Assembly: GCA_021739625.1 (NCBI GenBank)
Contig: JAIPBJ010000009.1
Span: forward strand, 1-64,000
Direction of reading: 5' to 3'
Origin: Flavobacteriales bacterium
Lineage (GTDB): Bacteria > Bacteroidota > Bacteroidia > UBA10329
Length of the DNA stretch: 64,000 nt
In this document: piece by piece, positions 38,345-47,096 of the stretch
Layout: each line of letters starts with the position of its first letter
Position numbering within the stretch: position 1 is the first letter of the stretch
Position numbers and translations under genes: made by a program
The notes under the pieces: model-generated
The model's database searches: none
The model's input: the letters and a program-made list of their open reading frames with translations, nothing else
Told to the model about the DNA's origin: nothing

Positions 38345-41068
38345 ATGAAACGGGAGATCCGGTCTCTGCTTTGCGTTGCCCTGACGATTTGTTGGAGCCA
38401 TGCTGCATTGGGCCAGGGCATAAGTGCAGCTGAATATTTTTTCAATGCCGATCCAGGAGTGGGCAGTGGCACTGCCATCCCGATCATTGCCACACCCGAT
38501 TCCATATCGTTCAATGCCACGGTTAGCACTACAGGGCTTGATAATGGATATCATCTTCTATATGTGCGCACCAGAGACGATCAGGGAAGATGGTCGCTGC
38601 ATGCACCACGGAGAATTGAAGTCCACGACCTGAATATGGCCGAGGCCGAGTACTTCTTCAACACCGATCCAGGGGTGGGCAGCGGCACCGCGATCACTGT
38701 TGCCACCACGCCCGATTCGGTGGCCTTAAACGCCACAGTGAATACCACAGGGCTTGCCAATGGATACCATCTGCTGTATGTGCGCACCAGAGACGATCAG
38801 GGAAGATGGTCGCTGCATGCGCCACGCAGAATAGAGGTCCGCGACCTGAACATGGCCGGGGCCGAGTATTTCTTCGACACCGATCCAGGGGTTGGCAACG
38901 GCACCGCAATCACTGTTTCTACCTCGCCCGATTCAGTGGCCTTCAATGCCACGATAAATACCACCGGACTTGCCAATGAATACCATCTTCTGTATCTGCG
39001 CACCAGGGACGACCGAGGAAAATGGTCACTGCATGCGCCACGCAGGATAGAGGTCCGCGACCTGAATATGGCCGGGGCCGAGTATTTCTTCGACACAGAT
39101 CCAGGGGTGGGCAACGGCACTGCGATCGCTGTTGCCAACACGACCGATTCGGTGGCCTTCAATGCTACCGTGAACACCGTAGGACTTTCCAGCGGATTTC
39201 ACATGCTCTATGTCCGTACAAGAGATGACCGTGGAAAATGGTCGCTCCAAGCTCCAAGAAGAATGAACATCTCCTCCTCGATCGTGGCCGCAGAGATATT
39301 CTTCGATACCGACCCAGGAATCGGAAACGGCAATGCACTCACCCCTGGCGTTGCCTCTGACTCGGTAAGTTGGACACTGACAGCCACCATACCTGCCCTC
39401 AGCCTTGGCGACCACAACATGTATGTCAGAACCAAGGACGACCACGGTGTATGGGGTCATTACTCGCTGCTTCAGCTCATCACGGTCATCACCGGTCCCA
39501 ACGTGTGGACAGGTAACTCAAGTCAGCTTTGGAACGTCACGCTCAACTGGAGCAACGCCACTGTTCCATCGGGAACCGACAACGCGCTTGTTCCGACCAC
39601 ACCGATCGGTGGAAACTTCCCAACGGTGAACATCCTGACAGCCTCTGTGAACGACATCGAGATAGAGACCGGTGCCACGCTCACTGTCACCTCTGGCAAC
39701 GCGCTTACCGTGGAAGGCGCACTGACCAATGATGGCACCGTGTACGTGAATAATGCCGGGAGTCTGGTGCAGACCACTGGAAGTGATCTTTTCGGGAGCG
39801 GCCAGTTCCAATTGCAGCGTGTGGGAAGCAGCGTCTATGACTATTGGAGCTCACCCATATCCTCCGCCACCCCGAACTTTCTCGGAACCACGGTCTACCA
39901 GTTCGACCCGTCCACCGGAACAGCCGATCATGGGGATGATGCCTTCGATCCGGGCTGGGTGGCCCCTGGCGCAACCATGACCCCCGGAAAGGGATTTGCC
40001 GCCTATGGAGCAGGCACAAAGACCTTCATCGGTATTGTCAACAACGGCCCGGTCGATATCGGGGTCACCGCCCACCCATTGCCCAACGTCAGCTACAACC
40101 TTATTGGCAACCCTTACCCTTGCGGAGTGGATGTGAACACATTCCTCACTGCCAACAGTGCGCTGTTGGCCACTGGGGCCATTTATCTCTGGGACGATCC
40201 GGGCACGAACACCTACGTGACGGGCGATTACGCCACCCGCAACGGAACAGGCGGAACTGCCGGAGGTGGAGGCCACACTCCGACTCACATCATTGGCACT
40301 GCCCAAGGGTTCAAAGTGCAGGTGAATGGCAATGGCAACATCAACTTCACCAATGCCATGCGAACCACGGGAAATAGTCCCATGCTTTTCCGCCAGTCAC
40401 AGAACCAGCGGCTCTGGCTATCGGCCCTCAGTGCAGGCAACAGGTTCAATCAGACCCTGATAGGTTTCATGGAAGATGGCACTGATGGAGTGGACTGGCT
40501 ATATGACGCACCCAAATTGAACCCTGTAGGACAGCTCAGCCTCTACAGTTCTCTGAATGATGAACCGTATGCCATCCAAGGCTTTGGCCCATTGGGCGCT
40601 GGACGGGTTGTTCCCCTCGGCCTGCATTCCTACTTCCAGACGATCGTCACCATAGCTTTGGACAGCACGGACAATCTCAATGGACAGGACATTGTTCTTG
40701 AAGACCGTCACCTCAATATATTCCATGACCTGCGTGCAAGTGACTACACATTCATGAGCGAACAGGCGCACTACAGCGACCGATTCTTTCTGCATGTTTC
40801 GTCCGAGTTGGTCACAGCAGTAGAAGAAGGCCCGACAGTGCAACGGATGCAAGGATGGACCTATCAGGGAATTCTGACCGTTGTTATGGATGGGGCCCTT
40901 GCGAAAACAGCAACAATCCAGATACTCGACCTTATGGGTCGTCAGATCTGCGAACGAGCCGTGACCGAACCTCGCACCCAATTGGATATGCGCGCGATGA
41001 GCCATGGCATCTATATCGTGAGGATGATCAATGGTGCGGACTCGTGTCAGTTGAAGGTGATGAATTAG
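38345..41068 (+). CDS. T9SS-secreted protein with five tandem ~72-aa repeats
   Basis: 907 aa. The signal peptide (to ~ALGQ) is followed by five tandem repeats beginning AEYFF(N/D)(A/T)DPGVG(S/N)G and containing YHLLYVRTRDDQGRWSLHAPRRIEV. Units one to four start at 38429, 38645, 38861 and 39077, exactly 216 bp apart; the fifth, at 39290, is diverged. A ~450-aa beta-rich stretch with no named domain comes next, and the end (IQILDLMGRQIC to HGIYIVRMINGADSCQLKVMN) is a T9SS type A tail. Probably a surface adhesin or structural protein. The operon partner is the beta-helix protein. Confidence 0.82.
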   Translation: MKREIRSLLCVALTICWSHAALGQGISAAEYFFNADPGVGSGTAIPIIATPDSISFNATVSTTGLDNGYHLLYVRTRDDQGRWSLHAPRRIEVHDLNMAEAEYFFNTDPGVGSGTAITVATTPDSVALNATVNTTGLANGYHLLYVRTRDDQGRWSLHAPRRIEVRDLNMAGAEYFFDTDPGVGNGTAITVSTSPDSVAFNATINTTGLANEYHLLYLRTRDDRGKWSLHAPRRIEVRDLNMAGAEYFFDTDPGVGNGTAIAVANTTDSVAFNATVNTVGLSSGFHMLYVRTRDDRGKWSLQAPRRMNISSSIVAAEIFFDTDPGIGNGNALTPGVASDSVSWTLTATIPALSLGDHNMYVRTKDDHGVWGHYSLLQLITVITGPNVWTGNSSQLWNVTLNWSNATVPSGTDNALVPTTPIGGNFPTVNILTASVNDIEIETGATLTVTSGNALTVEGALTNDGTVYVNNAGSLVQTTGSDLFGSGQFQLQRVGSSVYDYWSSPISSATPNFLGTTVYQFDPSTGTADHGDDAFDPGWVAPGATMTPGKGFAAYGAGTKTFIGIVNNGPVDIGVTAHPLPNVSYNLIGNPYPCGVDVNTFLTANSALLATGAIYLWDDPGTNTYVTGDYATRNGTGGTAGGGGHTPTHIIGTAQGFKVQVNGNGNINFTNAMRTTGNSPMLFRQSQNQRLWLSALSAGNRFNQTLIGFMEDGTDGVDWLYDAPKLNPVGQLSLYSSLNDEPYAIQGFGPLGAGRVVPLGLHSYFQTIVTIALDSTDNLNGQDIVLEDRHLNIFHDLRASDYTFMSEQAHYSDRFFLHVSSELVTAVEEGPTVQRMQGWTYQGILTVVMDGALAKTATIQILDLMGRQICERAVTEPRTQLDMRAMSHGIYIVRMINGADSCQLKVMN
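38429..39292 (+). repeat. Tandem 216-bp coding repeats
   Basis: Four units spaced exactly 216 bp, with units two to four nearly identical over long runs (for example agacgatcagggaagatgg in units one and two). This length and identity favour recombination between copies and may give size variation. Confidence 0.8.
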
Positions 41069-41171
41069 CATTGGCTGGTGCTGATCCGGTCGCTGGAATT
41101 ATAGGTCTTTCATACTCCAGAGCGATGCGTACCACAAGGGCTCCCCACTCTGCCCCGCACCATTCCGCCCC

Positions 41172-41179
41172 TACCTTTG
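41172..41179 (+). promoter_or_regulatory. -7 box TACCTTTG for the ABC operon
   Basis: Exact TAnnTTTG match. It contains the TTG used as a start by the ORF track, so the ATG at 41192 is the real start. Confidence 0.6.
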
Positions 41180-41191
41180 CAGCCCATCGTC

Positions 41192-41818
41192 ATGCTGCAG
41201 ACCTCTTCTCTCCACTACTCCTACCCACAAGGCCCGTCATTCGCATTTCCCGACCTGCATGTAGGGCTTCAAGAGGTGCTGCTCGTGCTCGGTAGGTCAG
41301 GTTCGGGCAAGACCACATTGCTGCATCTGCTCGCAGGGCTGATGTCGCCTGTGGGCGGATCGGTCACCGTGAACGGTACAGTCCTTTCGACCCTCTCGGG
41401 CAGTGGCATGGATGCTTTCCGAGGGCAGCACATCGGGCTGGTTTTCCAACAGCCGCTGTTCATCCGTTCGGTGAATGTGATGGAGAACCTTCAATTGGCC
41501 CGCACCCTCGCGGGGCTTCCGGCAGATGCCCATCGCGCCAATCAGCTTCTGTCAGAGCTCGGATTGGATGAAAAGGCAACGCAGATGCCGCAGTCGCTGA
41601 GCATCGGTGAGCGGCAGCGGGTCAGCATTGCCCGCGCCCTGATGACCTCACCCGGCCTGCTCCTGGCCGATGAACCGACCTCGGCCCTGGATGACGCCAA
41701 CTGCCTCCGCGTGGCACATCTGCTTCAAGAAGCCGCCAGCCGTCACGGTGCTGCCCTCGTCATCGTTACGCATGACAGAAGACTGAAAGACCGTTTCACC
41801 AACGCTGTGGAGCTATGA
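41192..41818 (+). CDS. ABC transporter ATP-binding protein (LolD/MacB-like)
   Basis: 208 aa from the ATG at 41192. Walker A GRSGSGKTT, Q-loop FQQPLF, signature LSIGERQRVSIARAL, Walker B LLLADEPTSALD, H-loop IVTHDRR. The signature has the Ile-Gly-Glu form often seen in this class. Its stop overlaps the permease start (ATGAACATG region), so both are translated together. It energises the FtsX-like permease downstream. Confidence 0.93.
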   Translation: MLQTSSLHYSYPQGPSFAFPDLHVGLQEVLLVLGRSGSGKTTLLHLLAGLMSPVGGSVTVNGTVLSTLSGSGMDAFRGQHIGLVFQQPLFIRSVNVMENLQLARTLAGLPADAHRANQLLSELGLDEKATQMPQSLSIGERQRVSIARALMTSPGLLLADEPTSALDDANCLRVAHLLQEAASRHGAALVIVTHDRRLKDRFTNAVEL

Positions 41819-43053
41819 ACATGCTGCGCCTCAGCTGGGCCAATCTCCGGGCCGACCGCCTCAGCACCGTCCTCAGCATCATGCTGCTGGCCATTGGCGT
41901 GGGCATGGTGTCGTTCGTAATGGTGGCGGGAGCGCAGATGCTGGACCGCTTCAACCGCGACATTCGTGGCATCGACATGGTGGTGGGCGCCAAGGGCAGT
42001 CCGCTCCAGCTCATCCTCTCGGCCGTCTATCAGATGGACAGCCCCACGGGCAACATCCCTTTGAGCGAAGCGCAGAAATTGCAGAAACACCCATTGGTGA
42101 AATACAGCATTCCGCTGGCCTATGGCGACAGCTATCAGGGCTATCGCATAGTTGGCTCCGAGGTGCGGTATCTGGAACACTATGGGGCCCAATTCGCTGC
42201 GGGAGAGGGCTGGACAGACGATTTTGAGGCGGTCTTGGGCAGTGTGGTGGCCGAGAATCTCGGTCTCAGACTGGGCGACCATTTCCATGGTTCGCACGGA
42301 CTGGTGGACGATATGCAGGTTCACGAAGAAGCGGCATATCATGTGGTGGGGATCCTGAATCCCACAGGAACCGTGTTGGACAGGCTCATTCTTACCAACA
42401 TTGGCAGTGTGTGGCATATCCATGGCGAGCATGCAGATGCAGCAGAGGAAGCACAGGCGGAGCACGGCCATGCGGACGAAGAACATGCCCACCAGGCAGC
42501 AGAGGACGACCGCGAGATAACCGCACTCCTCGTCAAGTTCAAAAGCCCGATGGGCATGATGCAGCTGCCGCGCCACATCAACGCCAACACCTCCATGCAG
42601 GCCGCGCTCCCCGCCATCGAGATCAACAGGCTCTACGAACTGCTGGGCGTAGGTTTCACCACGCTGCAGATCATCGGGATGCTCATCATGGCGATTGCGG
42701 CCATCAGCGTGTTCATCTCTCTGCTCAATTCACTCAAGGACCGCAAGTATGAACTGGCCCTGATGCGCTCGCTCGGTGCATCGCCTGCCAAGCTGTTCGG
42801 CATGGTCATCATGGAAAGCCTCCTGCTCTGTGCCATCGGCTATGCGGCAGGCATCGCCTTGGGCCGCGCAGCACTGCTGCTGATGTCATATCTGAGCGAA
42901 CAGCAGATGCAGTTCCAGCTTTCGGGCGGATGGTTCAGCGCGGAGGAGTTGTGCCTCTTGCCCATCACCTTGCTCATTGGCCTCTTCGCTGCGTTGATCC
43001 CTGCATTTCAGGCATACAGGACGGATATTTCAGAGATACTTCGCAATGAGTGA
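41815..43053 (+). CDS. FtsX-like ABC permease with His-rich loop
   Basis: 412 aa. One N-terminal helix (LSTVLSIMLLAIGVGMVSFVMVAG), a ~240-aa periplasmic MacB-like domain, then three C-terminal helices, the FtsX/MacB topology of four. Within the periplasmic domain there is a His/Glu/Ala-rich stretch (HIHGEHADAAEEAQAEHGHADEEHAHQ cut short here in description; residues ~200-227) with seven His, likely to bind zinc or a similar metal. DUF3299 proteins follow; in Vibrio, similar ABC/DUF3299 sets belong to zinc-responsive loci, so a role in metal handling is inferred. Confidence 0.9.
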   Translation: MNMLRLSWANLRADRLSTVLSIMLLAIGVGMVSFVMVAGAQMLDRFNRDIRGIDMVVGAKGSPLQLILSAVYQMDSPTGNIPLSEAQKLQKHPLVKYSIPLAYGDSYQGYRIVGSEVRYLEHYGAQFAAGEGWTDDFEAVLGSVVAENLGLRLGDHFHGSHGLVDDMQVHEEAAYHVVGILNPTGTVLDRLILTNIGSVWHIHGEHADAAEEAQAEHGHADEEHAHQAAEDDREITALLVKFKSPMGMMQLPRHINANTSMQAALPAIEINRLYELLGVGFTTLQIIGMLIMAIAAISVFISLLNSLKDRKYELALMRSLGASPAKLFGMVIMESLLLCAIGYAAGIALGRAALLLMSYLSEQQMQFQLSGGWFSAEELCLLPITLLIGLFAALIPAFQAYRTDISEILRNE

Positions 43054-43660
43054 GAAAATGGAGCGTATCAGCAGATCAGGGTATCAGCGAATCAGTGCCT
43101 TGACCACGAAGGCGCACGAAGGCCTATCACAAAGGCGCACGAACTTTGTTTCACGCGAAGATGCGAAGAAGCAAAGGGCGGTGAATCGCAAATCGTCAAT
43201 CGTCAATCGTTCTTCGCAAATCCTTTTCTCCCTTGTCCCCATTGTCCTCCTGCTCCTGATTTCCTCCTCTGTCATCGCCCAGCACCGCAGGATCGACTGG
43301 GACCTCCTCGCCAAGGTCGAGTGGTCGGAGAAGTACTCCGAGGAGCATGACGAGGTGTTCTATTACCCCAAGTTTGCAACGGAGGTGTTGGCCGTCAACG
43401 GACAGCCCGTGCAGATCAAGGGCTACGTCATCCCTGTCGATGTCGAGACCGGCTACTTCGTGCTGTCGGCCAACCCTTTCGCGAGCTGTTTCTTCTGCGG
43501 GCAGGCCGGCCCAGAGAGCATTCTTGAGCTGCAGATGAAAGCAGGCGGCAAGAGATTCAAGACCGATGATGTCGTCAGCTTCAAAGGCACGCTACGCCTC
43601 AACTACGAGGACCTCATGCACTGCAATTATATCCTTGAAGAGGCCGAGGTGGTTAAATGA
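43046..43660 (+). CDS. DUF3299-like exported protein; N-terminus contains repeat text
   Basis: 204 aa as an ORF, but the true start is unclear. A signal-peptide-like helix (QILFSLVPIVLLLLISSSVIAQ) begins only near residue 58 and has no ATG, GTG or TTG just before it. The 50 residues before it are encoded by interspersed-repeat text. The mature part carries VQIKGYVIPVDVETGYFVLSANPFASCFFCGQAGPES, the DUF3299 core with a C-F-F-C pair. Start at 43046 overlaps the permease stop by 8 bp. It is paralogous to the next gene. Confidence 0.75.
   Translation: MSEKMERISRSGYQRISALTTKAHEGLSQRRTNFVSREDAKKQRAVNRKSSIVNRSSQILFSLVPIVLLLLISSSVIAQHRRIDWDLLAKVEWSEKYSEEHDEVFYYPKFATEVLAVNGQPVQIKGYVIPVDVETGYFVLSANPFASCFFCGQAGPESILELQMKAGGKRFKTDDVVSFKGTLRLNYEDLMHCNYILEEAEVVK
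43104..43143 (+). repeat. Interspersed 'acgaaggcgcacgaa' repeat within the DUF3299 ORF
   Basis: ccacgaaggcgcacgaag followed by cacaaaggcgcacgaa; the same word family (cacaaaggcacacgaag) builds the 47.5-kb palindrome. Here it is read in frame as part of the protein (TTKAHEGLSQRRT). Confidence 0.7.
43184..43211 (+). repeat. Four 7-bp tandem units (AATCGTC)
   Basis: aatcgca-aatcgtc-aatcgtc-aatcgtt. It lies between the interspersed repeat and the signal-peptide codons. A 7-bp unit can shift the reading frame on copy-number change. Confidence 0.75.
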
Positions 43661-43726
43661 TCGCGGATTGACGAACTGGTCTCAGTACTGCACCCAACCA
43701 TTTTCCATTTCCCATTTTCCCTACAG

Positions 43727-44167
43727 ATGAAACTCCTGCTCACCATCGCTTTCGCCCTCTCGCTGCAATCTGCGGTGGCGCAGCGCATGGTGGACTGGAG
43801 CACTTTGGCCAACGTCACCTTCACCCGCGAGTTCTCCAAGCAGTTCGGTTTTGAGGTGAATGTGAAGCCGCCCAGGTTCGCCCCCGAGATACTCGCTTTG
43901 CACGGGCAGACCGTGAGGGTGCGCGGCTACGTCATTCCCGTGGACATGGAACTGGGCCTCTACATGGTCTCGGCAAATCCGTTCGCAAACTGCTTCTTCT
44001 GCGGTGGTGCAGGGCCAGAGACAGTGGTCGAACTGTTCGGAGCAGAGAAGTTCCCGCGTTTCAATACCGATCAGGTGGTCACCTTTCAAGGCAAGTTCCA
44101 AGTGAGCACTGGCGGAGAGATGGGCGGTGTGCCCTATCAGCTCTTTCAGGCAAGGATGGTGAAGTGA
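43727..44167 (+). CDS. DUF3299-like secreted protein
   Basis: 146 aa. Signal peptide MKLLLTIAFALSLQSAVAQ, then VRVRGYVIPVDMELGLYMVSANPFANCFFCGGAGPET, closely matching the core of the preceding DUF3299 protein, including the C-x2-C pair, and a beta-rich tail. The ATG at 43727 is well placed after a (ccattttc)n-like tract. Fourth gene of the ABC cluster; probably periplasmic and metal- or redox-related. Confidence 0.85.
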   Translation: MKLLLTIAFALSLQSAVAQRMVDWSTLANVTFTREFSKQFGFEVNVKPPRFAPEILALHGQTVRVRGYVIPVDMELGLYMVSANPFANCFFCGGAGPETVVELFGAEKFPRFNTDQVVTFQGKFQVSTGGEMGGVPYQLFQARMVK

Positions 44168-44187
44168 CCGAACAGCGCAATCTTCGG

Positions 44188-44195
44188 TAACTTTG
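44188..44195 (+). promoter_or_regulatory. -7 box TAACTTTG for the MNT/HEPN pair
   Basis: Exact TAnnTTTG match ending 4 bp before the ATG at 44200; the mRNA is expected to be leaderless or nearly so. Confidence 0.5.
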
Positions 44196-44199
44196 GCCC

Positions 44200-44496
44200 A
44201 TGCTTCGCACCGAACACATAATCAGACAGTTGACGGATCGCAAGGCTCAGCTGCGTGAGGCGGGCGTCACAGAGGTCGGGCTTTTCGGATCATCCCTCAA
44301 AAACGAGCGGCACGAAGGAAGCGATGTGGATGTGCTCATTGATTTCGCAGAGACCGAAGAGACCTATGGCAATTTCCTGAAGGCTTGCGAGATTCTCGAA
44401 GCCGCTTTCAAAGGAGTCCGAGTGGACATCGTCACAAAGAAAGGTCTCAGCCCGTTCCTGCGCAATGCCATTCTCAGTTCAGTCCGCTATGTCTGA
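44200..44496 (+). CDS. MNT-type nucleotidyltransferase antitoxin
   Basis: 98 aa. The minimal nucleotidyltransferase motif is GLFGSSLKNERHEGSDVDVLIDF (Gly30-Ser31, Asp42, Asp44), with a third acidic residue in VRVDIVTKK. In MntA-HepT pairs such enzymes add nucleotides to the HEPN toxin and so silence it. Its stop overlaps the HEPN gene start by eight bases. Confidence 0.9.
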   Translation: MLRTEHIIRQLTDRKAQLREAGVTEVGLFGSSLKNERHEGSDVDVLIDFAETEETYGNFLKACEILEAAFKGVRVDIVTKKGLSPFLRNAILSSVRYV

Positions 44497-44839
44497 AAAA
44501 GACCATCGTCTCATCCTCCACCACATGCTCTCTGAATGTGAGTTCATTCTTTCCCAAAAAGGGAAGGGACTCTCATTCGGAAAGTTCATGGCAGATGAGA
44601 CCCTGAAACGGGCCGTGGTGAGAAGCCTCGAAGTGCTGGGCGAGGCCACTAAGAAGATACCCGTTGATGTGAAACTCCAATGGAACGCGATAGATTGGAA
44701 GGCGATTGCAGGTATGCGCGACCGACTGATACACGATTACATGGGAGTGAACTACACCATTGTCTGGGATGTGATTCAGCACAGCATTCCCGAATTGGAT
44801 ACGACCATCAGGGCAATCCTTGAGAAGGAAGCATCATAG
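44489..44839 (+). CDS. HEPN-domain RNase toxin (HepT/DUF86)
   Basis: 116 aa from the ATG at 44489; the longer track start is in the MNT gene. The Rx4H active-site motif is RDRLIHDY (Arg77, His82), with Tyr84 in the place modified by MNT enzymes in known pairs. The fold and size are those of DUF86/HepT. Overlap with the MNT gene points to translational coupling, so the pair is a type VII toxin-antitoxin module. Confidence 0.9.
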   Translation: MSEKDHRLILHHMLSECEFILSQKGKGLSFGKFMADETLKRAVVRSLEVLGEATKKIPVDVKLQWNAIDWKAIAGMRDRLIHDYMGVNYTIVWDVIQHSIPELDTTIRAILEKEAS

Positions 44840-44847
44840 CCCTTCCT

Positions 44848-45897
44848 TCAATTGCCCATTCCCCTCATCAGCACGAACCCGTGCTGTTTCCCCTGATAAT
44901 GGTTGTGGATAAGAATGGTGCGCAATGGTTTTACAGCCTGGCGAAGCACCGTCATCGGCACAGGTTCCCTTCCACTCAGCAACTGTGCAACATACCACGT
45001 GGCGAAAGCACTGGCCGAGGGCGATTCCCCGAAAATGTTCTTGAACGAAAGTCTGCCCGCTCCCGGAAGCACCGCATCTGCGAAGCTGTGATAGACAGGG
45101 TCGGAACCGGCATCGCCCGAAAGGCCCATCATCACCCCATCCACATCCGAATAGGCCAGTCCGTTCCGCTTCAGTAGCTGCGTGGCCTTTGCCAATAGGT
45201 CGCCCATCGTGGGAAATGAGATCACATCGAAGTCCACGATCTCCGCCACAGCATCTTCGGGCACATCCTGCACAACGAACATGGCGGCACCCTCACCGTT
45301 CACCGCGCCCGGGGTCTTGGAAAGGTAGAGCCCGTCCGCCCGCACCTCATCCTTCTTGATGAACCCCGCCAGCGTCTCGATGCGGAACTGCGCAGGCGAG
45401 ATCTCCTCCACGCAGCCCACCATCATCCGTTTCGCAGCACCCTCCCTCATCAGAAGCCACGCGTCCATCAGGCCGTTCTCGAACGAGATGCCCTTGTTCG
45501 CATGGGTGTTGTTGTAGCCCGGATTCTTGGCCATCAGTGCCAATCCGCCCGCCACCGCACTCGGGCTGCCCTGCACAAAGGTGGTGGGCGTCAGCGTGCC
45601 CTCGTTGTATTCGATGATCTGATTCAGGAAACGGTGGCAGTCCTCCATGCCCCCGTCCGTACTGCCTATGATGATGCCGTCCACCGCGTGCTCCGTAAGC
45701 AGCGGCATGGCCGCGCCCGTGGCCAACCGCACCGACTTGCCCATTCTGCGCAGCAGCCCGTTGGGTATCACCCCTGCATAGCTCGGCTCCTCGGCCCAGT
45801 ACTGCGAACCGCTGTGTACGATCGGCCCTTCGGCAAAGAGGCCCTCCCCATCGAAGGTCCTTTGGGGCGATATGCAGCGCAGATCCCTGATATACAT
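44848..45897 (-). CDS. Ketosynthase-like protein without catalytic Cys
   Basis: 349 aa. Thiolase-fold text (DGIIIGSTDGGMEDC, THANKGISFENGLMDAWLLMREG, GRLSFKNIFGESPSASA) resembles beta-ketoacyl synthases of aryl-polyene and dialkylresorcinol/flexirubin-type clusters, but the active-site Cys region reads NTHANKGISFENG, with no Cys, and the two catalytic His are not evident. It may act as a chain-length-factor partner. It starts 3 bp after the ketosynthase stop. Confidence 0.75.
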   Translation of the reverse strand: MYIRDLRCISPQRTFDGEGLFAEGPIVHSGSQYWAEEPSYAGVIPNGLLRRMGKSVRLATGAAMPLLTEHAVDGIIIGSTDGGMEDCHRFLNQIIEYNEGTLTPTTFVQGSPSAVAGGLALMAKNPGYNNTHANKGISFENGLMDAWLLMREGAAKRMMVGCVEEISPAQFRIETLAGFIKKDEVRADGLYLSKTPGAVNGEGAAMFVVQDVPEDAVAEIVDFDVISFPTMGDLLAKATQLLKRNGLAYSDVDGVMMGLSGDAGSDPVYHSFADAVLPGAGRLSFKNIFGESPSASAFATWYVAQLLSGREPVPMTVLRQAVKPLRTILIHNHYQGKQHGFVLMRGMGN

Positions 45898-45900
45898 GGC

Positions 45901-47094
45901 CTATACCTTCGAAAAGATGAGCGATGAACAATTGCCACCGAAACCGAACGAGTTGCTCAGCACGTGGCGCAGCTCCGCCCCGCTCCGGTAAACCGTCTGT
46001 GGCGCAATGCCGAAGTCTGCGATGGGCGTGGCGAAATTGAGGCTGGGATATATCTCCCCGTGCGCAATGCTCAGCAGGCTGAACACCGCCTCCATCGCCC
46101 CGGCAGCGGCCAGCGTGTGCCCGGTGAAGGATTTTGTGCTGACAAAGGGCGGCACCTGCCCGAATATCCTGCTCAGGCCCAGCAGCTCCGTATAATCGTT
46201 GTTCTGCGTGCCAGTCCCGTGCGCGTTGATGTGGTCGATGTCCGAAGGGGCCAGTCCTGCGGTCTGCAACGCCCCGCTGATGGCCCCCCGAACGCCCACC
46301 GCATCGGGCGACATGGACGAGGGGTGATACGCATCGTTGGCGTTCCCATAGCCCCGCACCTCTCCATAGGTCCGCTTCCCCTCGGCATCCTCCTCGCGTT
46401 CCAGCACCAGATAGGCCGCGCCCTCACCCAGGTTCAGCCCCTTGCGGTGCTCATCGAAGGGGCGGATCATCTCATCCGAGAATATCTGCAACGCGTTGAA
46501 ACCGTTCACCGTGTATCTCGACAGGCTGTCAACCCCGCCAACAATGGCCCGCCTCGCCCTGCCCGCTCTTATCAGCCTTGCGCCCAGCATGATCGCATTG
46601 GCCGATGACGAACAGGCCGTGTTGATCGTATCCGTATAGCCCCTTATGCCGAACATCCGCGCCAGCTCCAGCGTGTGCGCCCCACTGCGGTAGCAGTTCA
46701 CGAATTCCGAGGGCTCCGTGTGCGTGTTCGCATCGCCATGGATGGCCTCCGTCTCCACCATGCCGCCCACCGTTGTGGCCGAAACAAGCGCAGTATCGAA
46801 ATCAGAAAGGTCTTCTTTGGTGAAAGCGGCATCGCCCACCGCCTCGTTGAAAGCGCTGATGGCCAGCAGTTCTGTGCGCGTCAGACCACGCGTATCCCGC
46901 AGCCCCGTGGCCGTGCGAAGCTCCGCATTGCTCAGGTGTACCTCCCCGAAAAGGAATCTTTCTGTGAACGATGAATCGAGGTGAATGGCCTTGCCTATGC
47001 CCGTGCGTCCTGCACGCAGGTTATGGAGGTTGTCCGCAACTCCGTTCCCGAGCGCAGACACCACCCCCAGGCCCGTGACGACCACCCTGCCCAT
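45901..47094 (-). CDS. Beta-ketoacyl-ACP synthase (FabF-like)
   Basis: 397 aa from the ATG at 47094; the track GTG at 47100 overlaps the ACP stop. The catalytic triad is Cys161 (NTACSSSAN), His292 (HINAHGTGTQ) and His326 (KSFTGHTLAAAGA). It condenses malonyl-ACP with an acyl chain. Between an ACP gene and a KS-like gene without Cys it looks like the KS of a small polyketide or modified fatty acid pathway rather than housekeeping FabF. Confidence 0.9.
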   Translation of the reverse strand: MGRVVVTGLGVVSALGNGVADNLHNLRAGRTGIGKAIHLDSSFTERFLFGEVHLSNAELRTATGLRDTRGLTRTELLAISAFNEAVGDAAFTKEDLSDFDTALVSATTVGGMVETEAIHGDANTHTEPSEFVNCYRSGAHTLELARMFGIRGYTDTINTACSSSANAIMLGARLIRAGRARRAIVGGVDSLSRYTVNGFNALQIFSDEMIRPFDEHRKGLNLGEGAAYLVLEREEDAEGKRTYGEVRGYGNANDAYHPSSMSPDAVGVRGAISGALQTAGLAPSDIDHINAHGTGTQNNDYTELLGLSRIFGQVPPFVSTKSFTGHTLAAAGAMEAVFSLLSIAHGEIYPSLNFATPIADFGIAPQTVYRSGAELRHVLSNSFGFGGNCSSLIFSKV

Positions 47095-47096
47095 GG

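Noticed and set aside
45347-45931. 194-aa minus-strand ORF beside the KS-like gene
   Set aside because: Alternative frame of the same strand as the KS-like protein, with no domain features.
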